Below are positions 35,444 through 47,801 of a DNA stretch of 64,000 bases, in pieces. The notes under the pieces were generated by a model. That model worked only from the letters and a program-made list of their open reading frames with translations. It made no database searches and was not told where the DNA came from. The translations under genes and the position numbers were made by a program. How positions within the stretch are numbered: position 1 is the first letter of the stretch; the number at the start of each line of letters is the position of its first letter. This stretch comes from Albifimbria verrucaria (lineage: Eukaryota > Ascomycota > Sordariomycetes > Hypocreales > Stachybotryaceae): assembly GCA_020081605.1 (NCBI GenBank), contig JAHREC010000007.1, forward strand, positions 186,001 through 250,000, in the 5' to 3' direction.

Positions 35444-36136
35444 TTCTCCTTGGTTGGTTGGTTGGAGATATGTGAATACTTTGCCGTGTTGTTAAAGAGC
35501 GATAGGAAGGAGAAAGAGCGTGAGTGAGACAGATATGTGAAATGGAAATTACCCTGCCGAGGTTGCCTCTGGAGCAATTAAGATGTAGCAACGGTTGAGT
35601 GCGGTGGTTGCAACCGTCGGGTACGTATGCAGCCGCGGAACTCCGTTTCAGCTGGAGGAGACAGGAGCCGGTTTCGCTGGCTTCTTTCAGCCAATCCAGA
35701 ATGGTAATTTCTTCCTTAATTCCACAGCATCTGACACATTGCCGAGTTACGTTCACTTTTTGCCGATCTAGGCTCTAGTTGCAGGCGATAAGTTTGCGTC
35801 ATTCTTAGTGAGGGGCGCCGGCATTCTGTCATCGGCAACTTGTTCTTGCGCGCGTGCATGCTTCCGAAACTCCATGTCCAGTTACCCGACACCGAAGAGT
35901 TGGGACCAATGGTGCGCTAAGTTGACAGGCCAAGCCAGTAGCGTTATCGTTTCTGATGAATTCTCCACGAACCCCGTAATCTGTATTCCGGGGATGCTCA
36001 ATTCTAAAGATTCTTTCCTGTTTTAAATACGACATGATGATCCGTTCCATTCATGACTTTTGTCGTGCGTCTTTCTTTTGACATTTGCATTACGCCCGAT
36101 ATCTTCCCTCGCTTTGCAACGAGGCAAATCTACAGA

Positions 36137-37812
36137 ATGGCGTCAGTCAATGAGCCCAAGACCGAATCTACACTAAAGCATAATGTCGACCTCGAGACCG
36201 ATGGTACCGACAATTCATTCCATGCCCCTATACTGAGGAGGAGGAGAGGGCAGTGGTCAGAAAGATTGACCTAGTCATTCTGCCGATTGTATGTTTCGCC
36301 AGCAGCGTCAAGATAAACAATATACAAGAGCTAACAACAAGTCGCTGCAGATGAGCTTTGTGTTCATGCTGCAATACCTAGACAAGCAAAGCTTAAGTTA
36401 TGCTGGAGTTTTTGGGTTGATACCAGACCTCAACATGAGCGCTTCTCAATACTCGTGGTCAAGCTCCATCTTTTACGTTGGTCAGCTCGTCTCTGAATAC
36501 CCTTTTATCTATCTCATGAGCCGTCTGCCCTTGACTCGGTTCGTCGGAGGGACAGTGTAAGCTTTGTCAAATGACTCTTGGTTCATCTTCCTATCAAGTT
36601 GGCTAACGATGATATTATGATCAGTATAATTTGGGGCGCTGTCTGTCTCTGCCTCGCTGCCCCGACCAACTTTGCTGGGTTCGGCGCGGTTCGCTTTCTG
36701 CTGGGATTCGCAGAGGGAGCCGTCTCTCCAGCCTTCGTTACCCTCACGTCAATCTGGTATCGCAAAGATGAACATGCCCTACGCACAGCATTGTGGGTGA
36801 CGATGAATGGAGTTGCCCAAGTCCTCGGATGCTTGCTTATGTATGGCATTGGCAAAAACACGGCCCTTGGATTAGCGCCATGGCGGACCATGTTCCTTGT
36901 TTGCGGCTCCTTACAGTTCTCGGCGGTTTTATCTTCTTTTTCCTAATGCCGCAGGGGCCAAAGGATGCGTGGTTTCTCAATGCTCGTGAGAAGGAAGTCC
37001 TTTCGGCTAGGATGGCACAAGATCGCGAGGGCGGCGATAAGACATCTTTTCGATGGAGCAACTCAAAGAGACAATGCTAGACCCCAAAGCTTGGATGGTC
37101 TTTTGGTTCGGTGTCTTGGTCACCATGCAGTCGCCAGTCCTGACATTTGCATCCCTGATGATTAACGCAATCGGCTACGATAAGTTGGACACCATGCTGT
37201 ATACGGCGCCGTCGGGGCTGTTCAAGTGGCATTGCTATGGATTGGCATGTTCTTTTGTTGGTTGTTTCCTCGAAATAGAACACTGGTTGTTCTGTTGCTT
37301 ATAGTGCCGCCGTTCGTGGGTAATATTCTCCTCATGACTCTGTCGCTCGAGTCTCGATGGGGTATCATTGTATCTGCTTGGCTGGTAAGTTTGTATTCAC
37401 CCTGCGCTTCCTGACTGTAATTAACCGTGGCGGACGCAGGCTTCTTGTATTACGGCGGTCATGTCTATTCTCCTTTCTCTTTCAGCATCAAATGTTAAAG
37501 GAAATACCAAGCGGGCCGTCGTCAACGGCATGTTCTTCATTGGCTATTGTGCCGGCTGCATCGCCTCCCTCAACTTTGGACACACAAGCCTCGGTACACA
37601 TCGGGTGTTATCACGGCTCTAGTAACGTGGGCCCTACTTTTTATTGCAACCATCGTATACCGCTTTCTCTGCCAGCGCGACAACAAGCAGCGTGATGCTA
37701 AGGTGGCTGCCGGAGTCGCGATGGGGCACAATGATGTTATTCTCGACAAAATGGCCAGCCCAAGTCTGACTTGACTGACAAGGAGGATATAGGATTCAGA
37801 TACAGTATCTAG
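36137..37812 (+). CDS. MFS transporter, anion:cation symporter (Dal5/allantoate permease) type
   Basis: The start ATG is at 36137. The introns are 36289-36349, about 36558-36625, and about 37385-37439. The blocks VVRKIDLVILPI, MLQYLDKQSLSYA, YPFIYLMSR, GFAEGAVSPAFVTL, WYRKDE and MFFIGYCAGCI are those of the ACS family of organic anion carriers. The C-terminus ends in DLTDKEDIGFRY, also typical, with the stop TAG at 37810. At least six one-base losses are needed: about 36223-36234, 36908-36912, 37046-37051, 37214-37217, 37565-37569 and 37760-37768. Most are in or next to G, C or T runs. About twelve membrane helices are expected. It is divergent from the amidohydrolase across about 690 bp, a likely shared control region. 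Confidence 0.85.
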
Positions 37813-39308
37813 AGGGTTTTCAAGACAGAAAACCGAAATTGTCGCCCTCACTTAGCCAATTAAATGTCATATTAATAGTACACATATATGTAGTCTTTGG
37901 ATTCTTGTGATTTGCCTGGTGGTAAATCTAGATCTAGAGCATGTTGAGTAACACATGCCGCGTTTGCATACATAAATCTGTGAGTTCCCAAATACCGTCC
38001 GGTAATTTGGCGATACGTGCTGGCGAACAGAATCTCAAATGACTGCATTCGCATGAGATGAAACACAATTTCAATTTATTATACAACGGGATGCCACTAT
38101 GTATTGTTCATGAAACTTGCTCTATAGTTTAGACAGCCAAGTTAGTCATATAAACTATGGTTTTCACCGACTGTTTTGATTTCCAGAATCATGTATAGGT
38201 TCGATTTTTCTGCATTTGCTGAGTACCAAGTGTTGACTTTCATCGTTGGGGATCGTCGCTGTTGAAAAATGATCTTCAAACGACATTTGACTCAAGCTTC
38301 TAGTTAAATCAACAAATTTTGACTGATAGAAATTGAACTTGCAAAGTCATATTAGACATCCACATAGAGAAGACAATGGAATGTTAAAATCAGGCAAGCG
38401 ATATCAACTTGTAAGTGTTGATGTCGTAATTAGTTTTTATGTCTATAGGGTAAGAGATGATAGGAAATCCTGCAGCTTTTTATTATGTATGATCAGGGCA
38501 AGAAATTTTGGCATCTGTGTTCCTCGTTTAAACTCAAGGTAATTCAAACGGTATATCTACGATCCGTCAGGTTTCCAGGTCTTATATGCATTTAGATTTA
38601 CATTATTCAAGTTGGTAGACTTTTTTGTATCGGCACTTAGTCAGTAAATCCGAACAACCAAGCTGATTTGACAGAAATCTTACACTTTTGTCATGGATTT
38701 CTATTGTGTCATGCTTCCTAATCATTAGCGGTTTACATTTGATGGGTTAACAGGTACTGGGAGAGACGTTTGTTGACACATTGCATTTCCTAAATATGTT
38801 GGGTGGTTTCACAAAAGATGTCCCATCAAGTCTCTCTTTTCTTTCTGTTCGCCTCCAAGACTCATAGGATGGTTTCACCTGATATACCGCATCGGGATGA
38901 GCCCAAAGCATCTTGAAGCCACCTTCGATTCTGGTCCTCGTTCCAGTCTCATTTACCAGCGTAGCCATTGCAGGCCCGGCTGGCTTTTCATACCAAACTC
39001 ACCTTACTGCTGGCAACTCCGGATCTTGATATGCTCTCATCTATAGCGGTCACGTCATCAGTGGATCTTGACGAACGTGATACCTACATTACAAGTATGA
39101 AGTAAATTGGATACATAACTAGCCAGCAATGGGACGAGTTCCAAAGAGGCTTTGTGTACAAACATGGTAATTAAGCTACTCGGGGGCAGGCAATTCGATA
39201 TGTGCACAGCATAGTTAAGGGGACACATTACTCAGTATTTAAGGACCATTGATGATTAACGAAGGCTAAGAGGCTGCCCGTCAATGTTTTACCTTAATCC
39301 TTTTACCA
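37813..39308. other. Intergenic, AT-rich, no gene seen
   Basis: About 1.5 kb lies between the MFS gene and the stop of P450-4. The only frames are short (at most about 73 residues, 38747-38968) and have no motif. It looks like ordinary AT-rich spacer. Confidence 0.5.
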
Positions 39309-41047
39309 TTACTCGATCTTTACAATTACTCTGACTCCCTTACTTCCTGGATCTGTGACCGGAACAAACATGTCGTGGTCATAGCGAATGTCTCGCTCCG
39401 TTGTTTCATACAATTGCATGTGTGGCATGACTCTTAAAACCAAAGCTGTGAGAGAAAGATATAATTCACATAATGCGAGGCTAGTATTTGTCAGCAAATG
39501 AATTTTCCAATTCCAAGGCAATGAGGAAGAATCTCCATGTCTTACTTTTTCCGAGACACCCACGACCGCCTTTTGAAAATGCAATCATAGACTTCTCCAG
39601 TTCTTTTTGGGTTTGTTATTCTCGTCTAGCCATCTTTCAGGCACGAACGCATACGAGTCCGGGAAGGTGACCTCGTCATGATGTGAGATGGCTGCCGACA
39701 TGCCGATCGCATAGCCTCGAGGTAACACAAGGGTGACAGGCTTCTTGTTGAACTCTCCTCGATAAACCAGGTCTTCCTGAGTGGGGATACGGGCTGTGCG
39801 ACTGGAGACGCCATATGACAAACGCAGACCCTCCTGGATCACTGCTCCGAGATACGGAAGCTGCTCGAGCGTTGTCCACGCAGGCAGATGGCGTGGATCC
39901 TCAACGGCTTGCTTCAACTCAGCCTGTAACTTTGCAAAGGTATCAGGCTGGGACAAGAGGAAGTAAGTTATCACAGCCATGGCCCAGCTCGTCGTTTCAG
40001 TTCCAGCGCCGATAACGGCAACTGCTTCATCAACAAGACGTTGCGTTCTTTTCTCGCTTTCGTTGAGCTCGGACTGTAAGAGGTCTGCAAACACAGTTGG
40101 CCGGTCATAGACAATATTGGCGTCTAGATCTGCTTTCGTCTTTTGTACACGAGACGGAATATCGATCTGGAGTGTCCGGATGAGGAGGGCAGCGTCTGCA
40201 GGCAGGTAGTCAACAATATATTTACCTAGCTTCACACTGCCGACCAGGAATGGAAAGAAACGGAAGAGAAACACTGGCTTGAGTACTGCTAGGGTCGCTT
40301 CACGGTAGTTCGGTTGCCAGCTGTTTCGTGACAACAACCCAAAAGCTTCGCCGAAACTGTAGCTGGAGATGGCATCAGACGTGAAGCAGCTGTATGCGTG
40401 CGCAATATCGAAAGGCTTATCGCCATGACTGCCACTGTTCTGGGCTAAAAGTTTGTCGCAAAGCGTTTGTACCAGTTCGTGGATCTCCCTTCCAGCCGTG
40501 CAATCATGCTCCGCGAGAAAAATTTCGCTACAGGTGCGCGTCTGATGCGGTGGAGGTCATGGTCAATGGTGCTAAACCCACTAATTCCAATTGCGCTGCC
40601 CCTTATTTGGTGGAGGGGCTTGTCGCGTTTTCGTCCGCCGAGTGCGTAAATCTCGTCTGAGAATGCCATGTCGGCACAGTGAGTCTCATTGGGACTGATG
40701 CGAACAATTGGACCTAAACCACGCATCGAGAGTATGAGAACCATTCGGGTTTAAACAGTACAAAACAGAACAGTGGGTTAAACGCGCTTACCGTATTTTT
40801 CATGCATTTTCTTGATCGAATGAGTATAGCGCCCGAAAAGGATCACATCGTGATAGAATTCAGGCAGGTATGTTGCCGCCGCGAGTTTTGGACCAGGCAC
40901 TTGGCTCAACGGGTGAAGCGGCGAGATATTGTACAATGCCTGCAGAAATTTGAATGCGACCCAAGTTGATACGGTGATGAGGATCCAGTCTTGCGTCCTC
41001 AGGGACGTCGCGAAACCCTGAAGAGCATGCCAAGTATCACTAGCCAT
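39309..41047 (-). CDS. Cytochrome P450 monooxygenase (P450-4)
   Basis: The ATG at 41047-41045 opens a membrane anchor, then [18 protein letters not shown]. The I-helix AGTETTSW is canonical. The ExxR region (QEGLRLSYGV), FVPERW and the heme loop FSKGGRGCLGK follow. The C-terminus reads ALCELYLSLTALVLR, with the stop at 39311-39309. The introns are about 40724-40794 and 39545-39486. The frame is lost near 40486-40489 (G run), 39600-39608 (A run) and 39546-39550 (A run), all fitting single lost bases. The sequence belongs to the same broad group as P450-1 (CYP58 / trichodiene-oxygenase-like) but keeps the normal I-helix Thr. It is the last member of the 29-41 kb group. Confidence 0.83.
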
Positions 41048-41966
41048 TGTTGCGAGGGCTCAGTATTCACGATAACCGTTGAATAATCTGTGTGGCCGGA
41101 CACTGATCGTTGTGAGAGCAGGGATCGGAGGGCGTATGGACAACGGAGAGGGAACAGCCCTTCTTATAATGCGCCATACACTCACTCTGCTATTCCCCAT
41201 AGCCGTAAGTGGTCAAAGACCACGTGGAGCCGAGGCTGCATGGGCTTCAAACGGTGGAGAGTGAGTGGTTGGAGACATTTCTGGGACTCAGTGGCTAACT
41301 CTTATCCGCTCGGTTCCACCAATGGCACTCATAATTTGGCGAATATTTTGACAGCAAGTCTATGATCAACACTTCAAGTCGGGAGTCGAATCGATGGAGA
41401 GGGGTTATTTGCAATTAGATTAGCCTAGTAGGGGCCAAGAAAGTATTCGTCCAATGACGAGTAAACGGGAAAGGGACGCTCTTCAGTTACGCCCTGCTCC
41501 TGTCACAAACACACCAGGGTCACAAATGATCCACTGAGACCAATAGCCGCAGGCCGATTAGAATGCAAATTACAACGTTAATCCCTGTAGGTCGGAGCTG
41601 TGGAGCGTGAGATCTTGGTCTAGATGTCAGACCCTGCATTAATGCTCCCAGCTCCACTCGCCTGTACCATTTGTGCTACGTCAAAACCCCGGCGCCATTG
41701 ATAATACCTCGAAAACTCCATTTATCGTCAGGTGAGTTGAGGCGAAGTTATGTTATGCACCTCTCCTGGGCTCAACTAGATGCTTAGCTGCTTATGCCCC
41801 GCACAGCGCCGAGTATTGCGAAACTATTTATAATGTCCCCGAAGGCGATAAAGCCTACCCGCTGCAGAGCTTTGACGCAAGAGTACTTCTTCTGCTAAAT
41901 CCCAAGCCAGCAGCATTGGACTGTAACCGTCAAACAGGCGCTACGTTACCTTTTGGCAGAAGAAGA
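41048..41966. other. Intergenic, promoter side of P450-4
   Basis: Only short frames lie here (for example 41090-41365), without domain signatures. It contains the upstream region of P450-4 and the 5-prime flank of the arrestin relic. Confidence 0.5.
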
Positions 41967-42303
41967 AAGCTCGAGCAATCAATTGATGCTAGTATCGAGT
42001 TGAACAATTTTAGCCTAAGCTATGACCCGAGTGAAACTATTCGTGGCGTGGTCAAGGGGATCCATGACTCGGCGGAGCACATGTCCAAGACCGTCTATTT
42101 AAATCTCGTTGCGAGAATTGACACAAAAACCACACACGTAACCTCAGGCGATAACTCGAACAACCATTACTATGCCAGCACAGACTTTACACGCATAAAG
42201 TATGTCTGTATCAAGGCCTCGTGATTAACGGATTGAACATTTGGCCCTTCACGATGGCGATCCCGGATCAAATGTTGCAGTACCATCATCTTATGCCTGA
42301 ATA
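41967..42303 (+). pseudogene. Arrestin-like N-terminal domain relic
   Basis: The frame around 41967-42200 contains IELNNFSLSYDPSETIRGVV and SKTVYLNLVARIDTK, the pattern of a fungal arrestin N-domain (beta-strand, SYxPxExIRG turn, then LxGRI-like strand). A one-base shift near 42198 continues it as GLNIWPFTMAIPD until a TAG at 42301-42303. No C-terminal arrestin domain is evident downstream. The ATG at 41916 is in frame but the leader is unlike the family. I call it a truncated relic. It could instead be the first exons of a short divergent gene. Confidence 0.5.
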
Positions 42304-43924
42304 GAGCTGGAAATGGTGGACCTGGGAGTCTGAGATTATTTGACTTGCGAATGGTTCTTAGAGGCAGAGATATGCGACACTGCAAAATCTCAAAATTGAG
42401 TAGTCTCCATATCTCCTCTCTTTGTCCCAGTACCGCTGGCTGGAGTTGACGTTCCGCACGAGAGGCAAGTTGCCTCAGCTTGTCCACAAGGAGTGAGAGC
42501 ATTACGGTTGGACCCCATTTTGCGGGTCAAAACACCCTCAACGCTAGACTGGAAGCCAACAACCAGTGCGGTCTGCAACCATCCAATCTACAAGGCCGCC
42601 AAATAAACCTATCCAAGATGATCTTCACCAATAACAAGGATCTCGACCAAGTTTATCCTTCTCGGCATTGTGTTTAACGACTTCGTCCTGACCAACACCG
42701 CCGCTGCTCGTATTTGGAAGGACAGATGAGAGGACGCCAATTTCACCACCGGGGTCCCAACAGCATGTACTGTCCCTGGGAGGGATCGGTCAGCCCACTG
42801 GCCGAGATTAGAGTCGAACCAGACAACGAAAAAAACCAACCACCAAACAGACAGTCAGACTGCCTCCTCGAACCCTAACGAAGCCGACCGCTGACAAACG
42901 ACAAATTTCCATCCCCGATGACAGCGAGAACGACGATGAGACCGATCTCCCAAGCATTCAACCGACCAGCAACGCGCCTTCAGGCACACGATGTAACCTC
43001 TGCCTTTGAAACTCTTGTCCATGGGACTTTACTTCCAGCATCGTACTAGGATACAAAATCTCGAAGGGTGCTCGTATGCAGCAGAGTCGGGGACCCATTG
43101 GGTTGACTGGACTTGGCCTCACTGGGGAACTTAGTTCGAGAAAAACCGTGCGTCTTATACCTTATATCGATCAAGATTCTGCGGGTGGTATAGAGATTTG
43201 TCATCGCTTTCAGTTGCGCCTTGCCTGGCAAAGCGTTCGCAATACAGTGTAGCAGGAAAGACTCACAGGCAAGAGGCGAGACACTGCTTATTGTACTTGG
43301 TCCCAGACTAGAGTGGGAACGTGATATCGCCCGCCATATTGAGCTCCAGGACCTACCCACGGCGCGTAAGCGATTGGCAAGTGATAAAACAGTAGAAGAT
43401 TCAATGATAAATGTGATGGAAGAGAAAATCAGGAAACTTAATACCTAGAATCAGAATATGAATAATTATCTGTGAATGTCTTGGTGGCAAATTCTTGGAC
43501 TGTGTAAGGAATGTACCTGCAGCAGGATATAGTAGGTGCGCTACATTGGGGTTTTATAACGAGCGGAACGATACACACGGAGCAAATGAAGAAGTTATGC
43601 ATGAACTTGTACTGGGTTCCTTTATGCAGGGAGTTTACTTGCTCTCTCCTTTCTGTGGGAGCTAATTATCGTATACATCTTGTCTTGCTTCAAGTTTAAG
43701 CTATTAATGTGTATCTTTCGAACTTTACAAATACCATGGACGGTATCCAAGGCAGCACAGTTCTCTAGGGAACTCTACTACTAAGCATTTAGGCCACGAT
43801 GACAAATTTTTCCATTGCAGTTCCATTGTATGACCCTTTGCGAGTACTGTTCGGCACTTGTGTTGGCACACTTATTAGAGCAAACTTCTCCTGAGTCTTG
43901 AACTACTTGCTCAAAGCAATGTAC
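42304..43924. other. Intergenic, possibly eroded coding DNA
   Basis: There are a few open frames of 60-104 residues (43046-43360 minus, 43221-43448 plus) without a recognisable family. The plus one is charged and helix-like. A 29-nt element recurs from here at 46151. Confidence 0.35.
42614..42642 (+). repeat. 29-nt direct repeat, copy 1
   Basis: The element starts AAGATGATCTTCACCAATAA. It matches positions 46151-46179 at 28 of 29 bases, with one G/C difference near the end. The flanks of the two copies are not alike. Confidence 0.7.
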
Positions 43925-44721
43925 TCAATTTGAACCAATGTTGTTCTGGAACTCCTGAACGATGCCATCAATTGCCATGGCTACGTCATGGGGGCGAGAT
44001 AACTGTGGGCTATGCCCGGCACCCTCGAGAGTGCGGATAATCCATTTGCGACTGCTGCTGGCAGCATTTATCATGCTCTCCTGGTCTGCAACTGGAACGA
44101 TAGCATCAGCCGTCGCCTTAATGTATCCGAGAAAGCCACGGTACGAGTCTGCTTGCCAGGCCTGCGGCGGAACAATTCCCATGTTTGCAGCCATGCTTTG
44201 AGGGCGAAGTTGCGATAGTGCCCAGTCGGCCTTGTCTTTGGGTACATCAGGAGTGAACAGGATACTCCCTGGGTCTTTGGCCAGGAAGAGGCCTTCGGAA
44301 GGCGAGTCCCAATTCACATAGGGAATGCCGCCCAAACTGCGGATAACCTCCCCTGGTCCATGCCACCGGGAAATATATAGGCACAGAGAGCAATCATCCC
44401 TAGCACTCCGCCTGGGAGCATCAGAGTTTCTCGTTCCGCTCTTGACAGCCCAAGGATGGCTGAACAAGCGATGGGCCCGCCATACGAGTGCGCCAGGACT
44501 ACAACTTGCTTGTCTGCTGCCAATAGCGTCTCTAAGCGGCTTCGGACGTGCGCGGAATCGTCAAACTGTGTTTTTCCTGGCGAGCCAGACACGGACGGCA
44601 AATCGATGGCATCGACCGGGTAACCTAGAGCCTCGAGTTCAGGGATCTGGTATTTCCAGCACCAGGACCCATGCCATGCGCCGTGCACAAGAAGGATGGT
44701 GGGTTTCGTAGGAGGAGGCAT
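43925..44721 (-). CDS. Alpha/beta hydrolase (AB_hydrolase_6-like)
   Basis: The ATG at 44721-44719 (MPPPTKP) is preferred over an in-frame ATG six codons upstream. The oxyanion segment LVHGAWHGSWCW, the nucleophile elbow LAHSYGG and the late catalytic His in EGAGHSPQL give a complete catalytic set. The length of about 265 residues fits the family (hydroxynitrile-lyase / esterase-like). The frame is lost once near 44349-44353 in a G run. There is no signal peptide, so it is cytosolic. It has no introns. The stop TGA is at 43927-43925. The substrate cannot be told. Confidence 0.83.
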
Positions 44722-46297
44722 CTTGGTCGAAGAATGCAAAGACTAGATGGGCAGAGGCCTTGACAAAAAGATCCACAAAGGGTCTTGAGCAATATCAATT
44801 AAGATGTTGTGAACACGTATGAGAATGGTCCTCGGCGCGTTGCATGTTTGTGGGGTTGTTCCCATAAGGCTTACGTCACTTGCTGACAATGTTGGTAGAC
44901 CGTTGGCCTCGAACAGTTGCATAAGACTAACGAGCTTCTGCTCGCATTTCCAGCTGACCAGTTTCATGCCCGAGAACCCTGAAGACAGACCATTGTTACT
45001 GTCAGGCAATTTCATGACTGCTGATGTTATAACCTAGGCACACTAGGCGCATTGGAAGAAGGACGTGAGCATCATAAGGGTGATTTTCTTGAATAAGCCG
45101 ACTCGAACGGGACCTAACGTATACGCTAGCCCCAGTAGGTTGTCGCCAGTTAAGCTTTTCCGGTTTATTTCAACACTCCATCCTTAAAGTCTTCTCTCAA
45201 AGACGCATTATCTCTGTCTGAAAAGAAAATCGTTACATTGAAGGTAATAAAATGTCATCAGCCTGCTATTGCAATTATTTTAAGTGGCCGAGGAGATGAT
45301 AATGTCTTATCTCTTTGCTACTTTTGATAAATGACATTGTCCTATATATGTTGATCTACCCCCAATTATAAGTAATGCATATCATGGTTTCCCCAATCTT
45401 ATTCCATTAAAAATTGATTGGCTGACTTGGTCGAAGGTAACCAGAACTTGAAGACACATACTTATTTGGGCTAAATCCAGAGAGATGATAGGATGAGATG
45501 ATCGTGTTACCTTCAGGCTAGTTCAGGGCATATAATGGCACTAATTGAAAACACAAGCCTTTAAATCGGCATGTATTTGCTTAAAGTCCCTTAACTTAAC
45601 TGATAATAGATACATCAGCATTTCTCTCGTTAGAAAGTTTTGTTATATTGCGATAGTCAAGTAGTTATTCTATGTACTAGTACAATGACTAAATTAACAT
45701 GGATCTCCTACCTTCCTGCACTTGGTCACTGTCAAGGAGATACGACAATAGGCTATTAGAAGCAAACCATGCTCATATTCAGCACTGGCACAATGGCCCA
45801 TCCCTATAAACATGTTTCCCCAAATTTACTACATTCCCCAAATCCCATTATTCAATTCATGGTTTATGGTATAATGAAGACACAAGTTTCAATGTTTCTT
45901 GAACTAGTTCGCTTATTGGAGAGTCAGGTACTACTGTCATCATTCGACACAGAATGTCAGTTTACTGAGATGATGTTAACGAAGCGCAAGGATTAGGAAC
46001 CGGCGACGCGCGTCACCGTAACTGCGCCACTTTGACGGCCATGGAAACCGTGTAACGTAGGAGCCGGGAATATTGCGAGGTTTTAATAAAACATCTGGCG
46101 ATCATGTCAGCAAGATCCTGAGCCTCCGACAGGGGTTCAGTAACATTTATAAGATGATCTTCACCAATAACAACGATCTAGGTTTTTGATTCATTGCTAA
46201 GAAGCTCAAGGGCAATAAGATATGTTTATCTAATACACGCAACGCCCAGAGGCATTTGTCAGAAACCAGGTTTATCTCAGCATTCAAACAAGTTCAA
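44722..46297. other. Intergenic region with one unassigned frame
   Basis: A minus-strand frame at 44743-45015 (90 residues) is protein-like but unrecognised. It might be a leftover exon. The rest is AT-rich. The second copy of the 29-nt repeat lies at 46151-46179, about 120 bp before the tannase start. Confidence 0.4.
46151..46179 (+). repeat. 29-nt direct repeat, copy 2
   Basis: This is the partner of the element at 42614-42642, same orientation, one mismatch. Together the copies bracket about 3.5 kb containing the alpha/beta hydrolase gene. This copy lies in the presumed promoter of the tannase gene. Confidence 0.7.
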
Positions 46298-47801
46298 ATG
46301 AGGGCGATTACTGCAACCTTATTGTCTTTCTATTGCCTCCTTTGGACGGTAATCTCCCAACCACTGGTGGAGGGCAAGTCTTGTGGCTCTTTGAAGACAC
46401 CAGCCATTGATGGTGCAACCGTAATTAACAGTACGGCCAAGGAATGGCACAATCTGACCAGCAATGGTATAGATGGCAGTATCAGCGCCTGTATCTTCAC
46501 AACTTACCTAACACATGGTAACGCTGGCGACGAAGTCCGCATTGAAATTTGGTTGCCTCTAGGACCACATACGTCATGGAACGGATACTTCCAGGGCACT
46601 GGGGGTGGAGGCAATGTTGCAGGATTCTGTGACCTCTCTCTCGGCCCTGCTGTTGCTCGTGGCTATGCCGCAGGATGTACAGATGCCGGGGTCAGCACAG
46701 TACTACTGGATCCGGTAACTTGGGGTCAAGATAGGCAGGCCATTCTCAATTTTGGTTATCTGAGTATCCACGAGATGACCGTGGTTGGGAAAGCTATCAC
46801 GAAGGACTTCTACGGCCGCCCTGCGTCTCATAGCTTTTTACTGGCTGTAGTCGTGGAGGGCAACAAGCACATCAAGAGGCACAACGTTACCCAGAAGACT
46901 ATGATGGTATTCTGTCCGCGGCAGCACCTATAGGCTGGGCAAGAGGTGCCGTAAGCGTATTTTGGCCTTACTTAATCCAGAATATTGGAGCTGGCGGGTT
47001 TGTCACTGCATGCAAAATGGATGCTTTTCTCAATGCTACCATCGCACATTGTGACCTTCTGGATGGAGCCATGGATGGGATTATATCCAATCCACCTGAT
47101 TGCGGATTCGAGCCAGAGAGCTTGATTGGTAAGAGGGCGACGTGCAACGGTATCACGACCGAGGTGTTTACTGAGTATGATGCCTCCATCTGGAGGAGTA
47201 TTCATGAAGGACCTAGGGACGCGAATGGCAGTTTCCCATGGTTCGGCCTGCCTCATGGCACGCCATTCAAGCCACAAGCAGCTGGGCCCCTGACTTCCCC
47301 AGTCAAACGTTTATAACGGAATTCCTGCTGGGAGACCCCAATTATGACTATACAACCATCGATGAAGAGCAATTCTGGGATCTCTGGCATCAGTCAATTA
47401 TGGAATTCGATGAATTATGGGGCACGGACAATCCTAACCTGTCTCCATTCAAAGAGCGAGGTGGAAAGTTCCTGGCATGGCATGGATGGGCAGATCCTAA
47501 TGTTGCGGCTTATGGATCGACTCGTTACTGGGAAGCAGTGAAGCAGGCTCTTGGTGGAAGTGAGTCCACGGTGGATGAATTTTACCGCCTGTTTATGATA
47601 CCCGGAGCTGGCCACTGTGCGGGGCCTGTTCCTGACCTTGAAGATCTGAATACTCTTGTCGATTGGGTTATAAACGGAGTTCCTCCAGAGACTTTACCAA
47701 AGGTTATTAATGGCATGCATAGGAAGGTCTGCAAACATCCAAAGAAACTGTCGTACAAGGGTTTGGGGACGTTCACGACGCCAACAACTGGGATTGTATA
47801 G
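46298..47801 (+). CDS. Secreted tannase / feruloyl esterase family protein
   Basis: The ATG at 46298 opens a signal peptide (MRAITATLLSFYCLLWTVIS). The body has the tannase-family blocks NGYFQGTGGGGNVAG, GYAAGCTDAG and the catalytic GCSRGGQQA. The latter is readable only after one missing T near 46835-46839. Then come GAGHCAGP with the catalytic His and FLAWHGWADP with the catalytic Asp. A second loss near 47269-47272 sits in an A run. There are no introns, and the length of about 500 residues fits the family. The enzyme should hydrolyse ester bonds of plant phenolics (gallate or ferulate type). It lies upstream of an FAD monooxygenase in tandem, a possible phenolic-degradation pair. Confidence 0.87.

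Noticed and set aside
35157..35495. Plus-strand frame over the amidohydrolase
   Set aside because: It is antisense to an intact, motif-complete minus-strand gene.
46256..46297. Non-ATG upstream start for the tannase
   Set aside because: The first codon is TTG and the extension precedes a perfect signal peptide that starts at the ATG of 46298.
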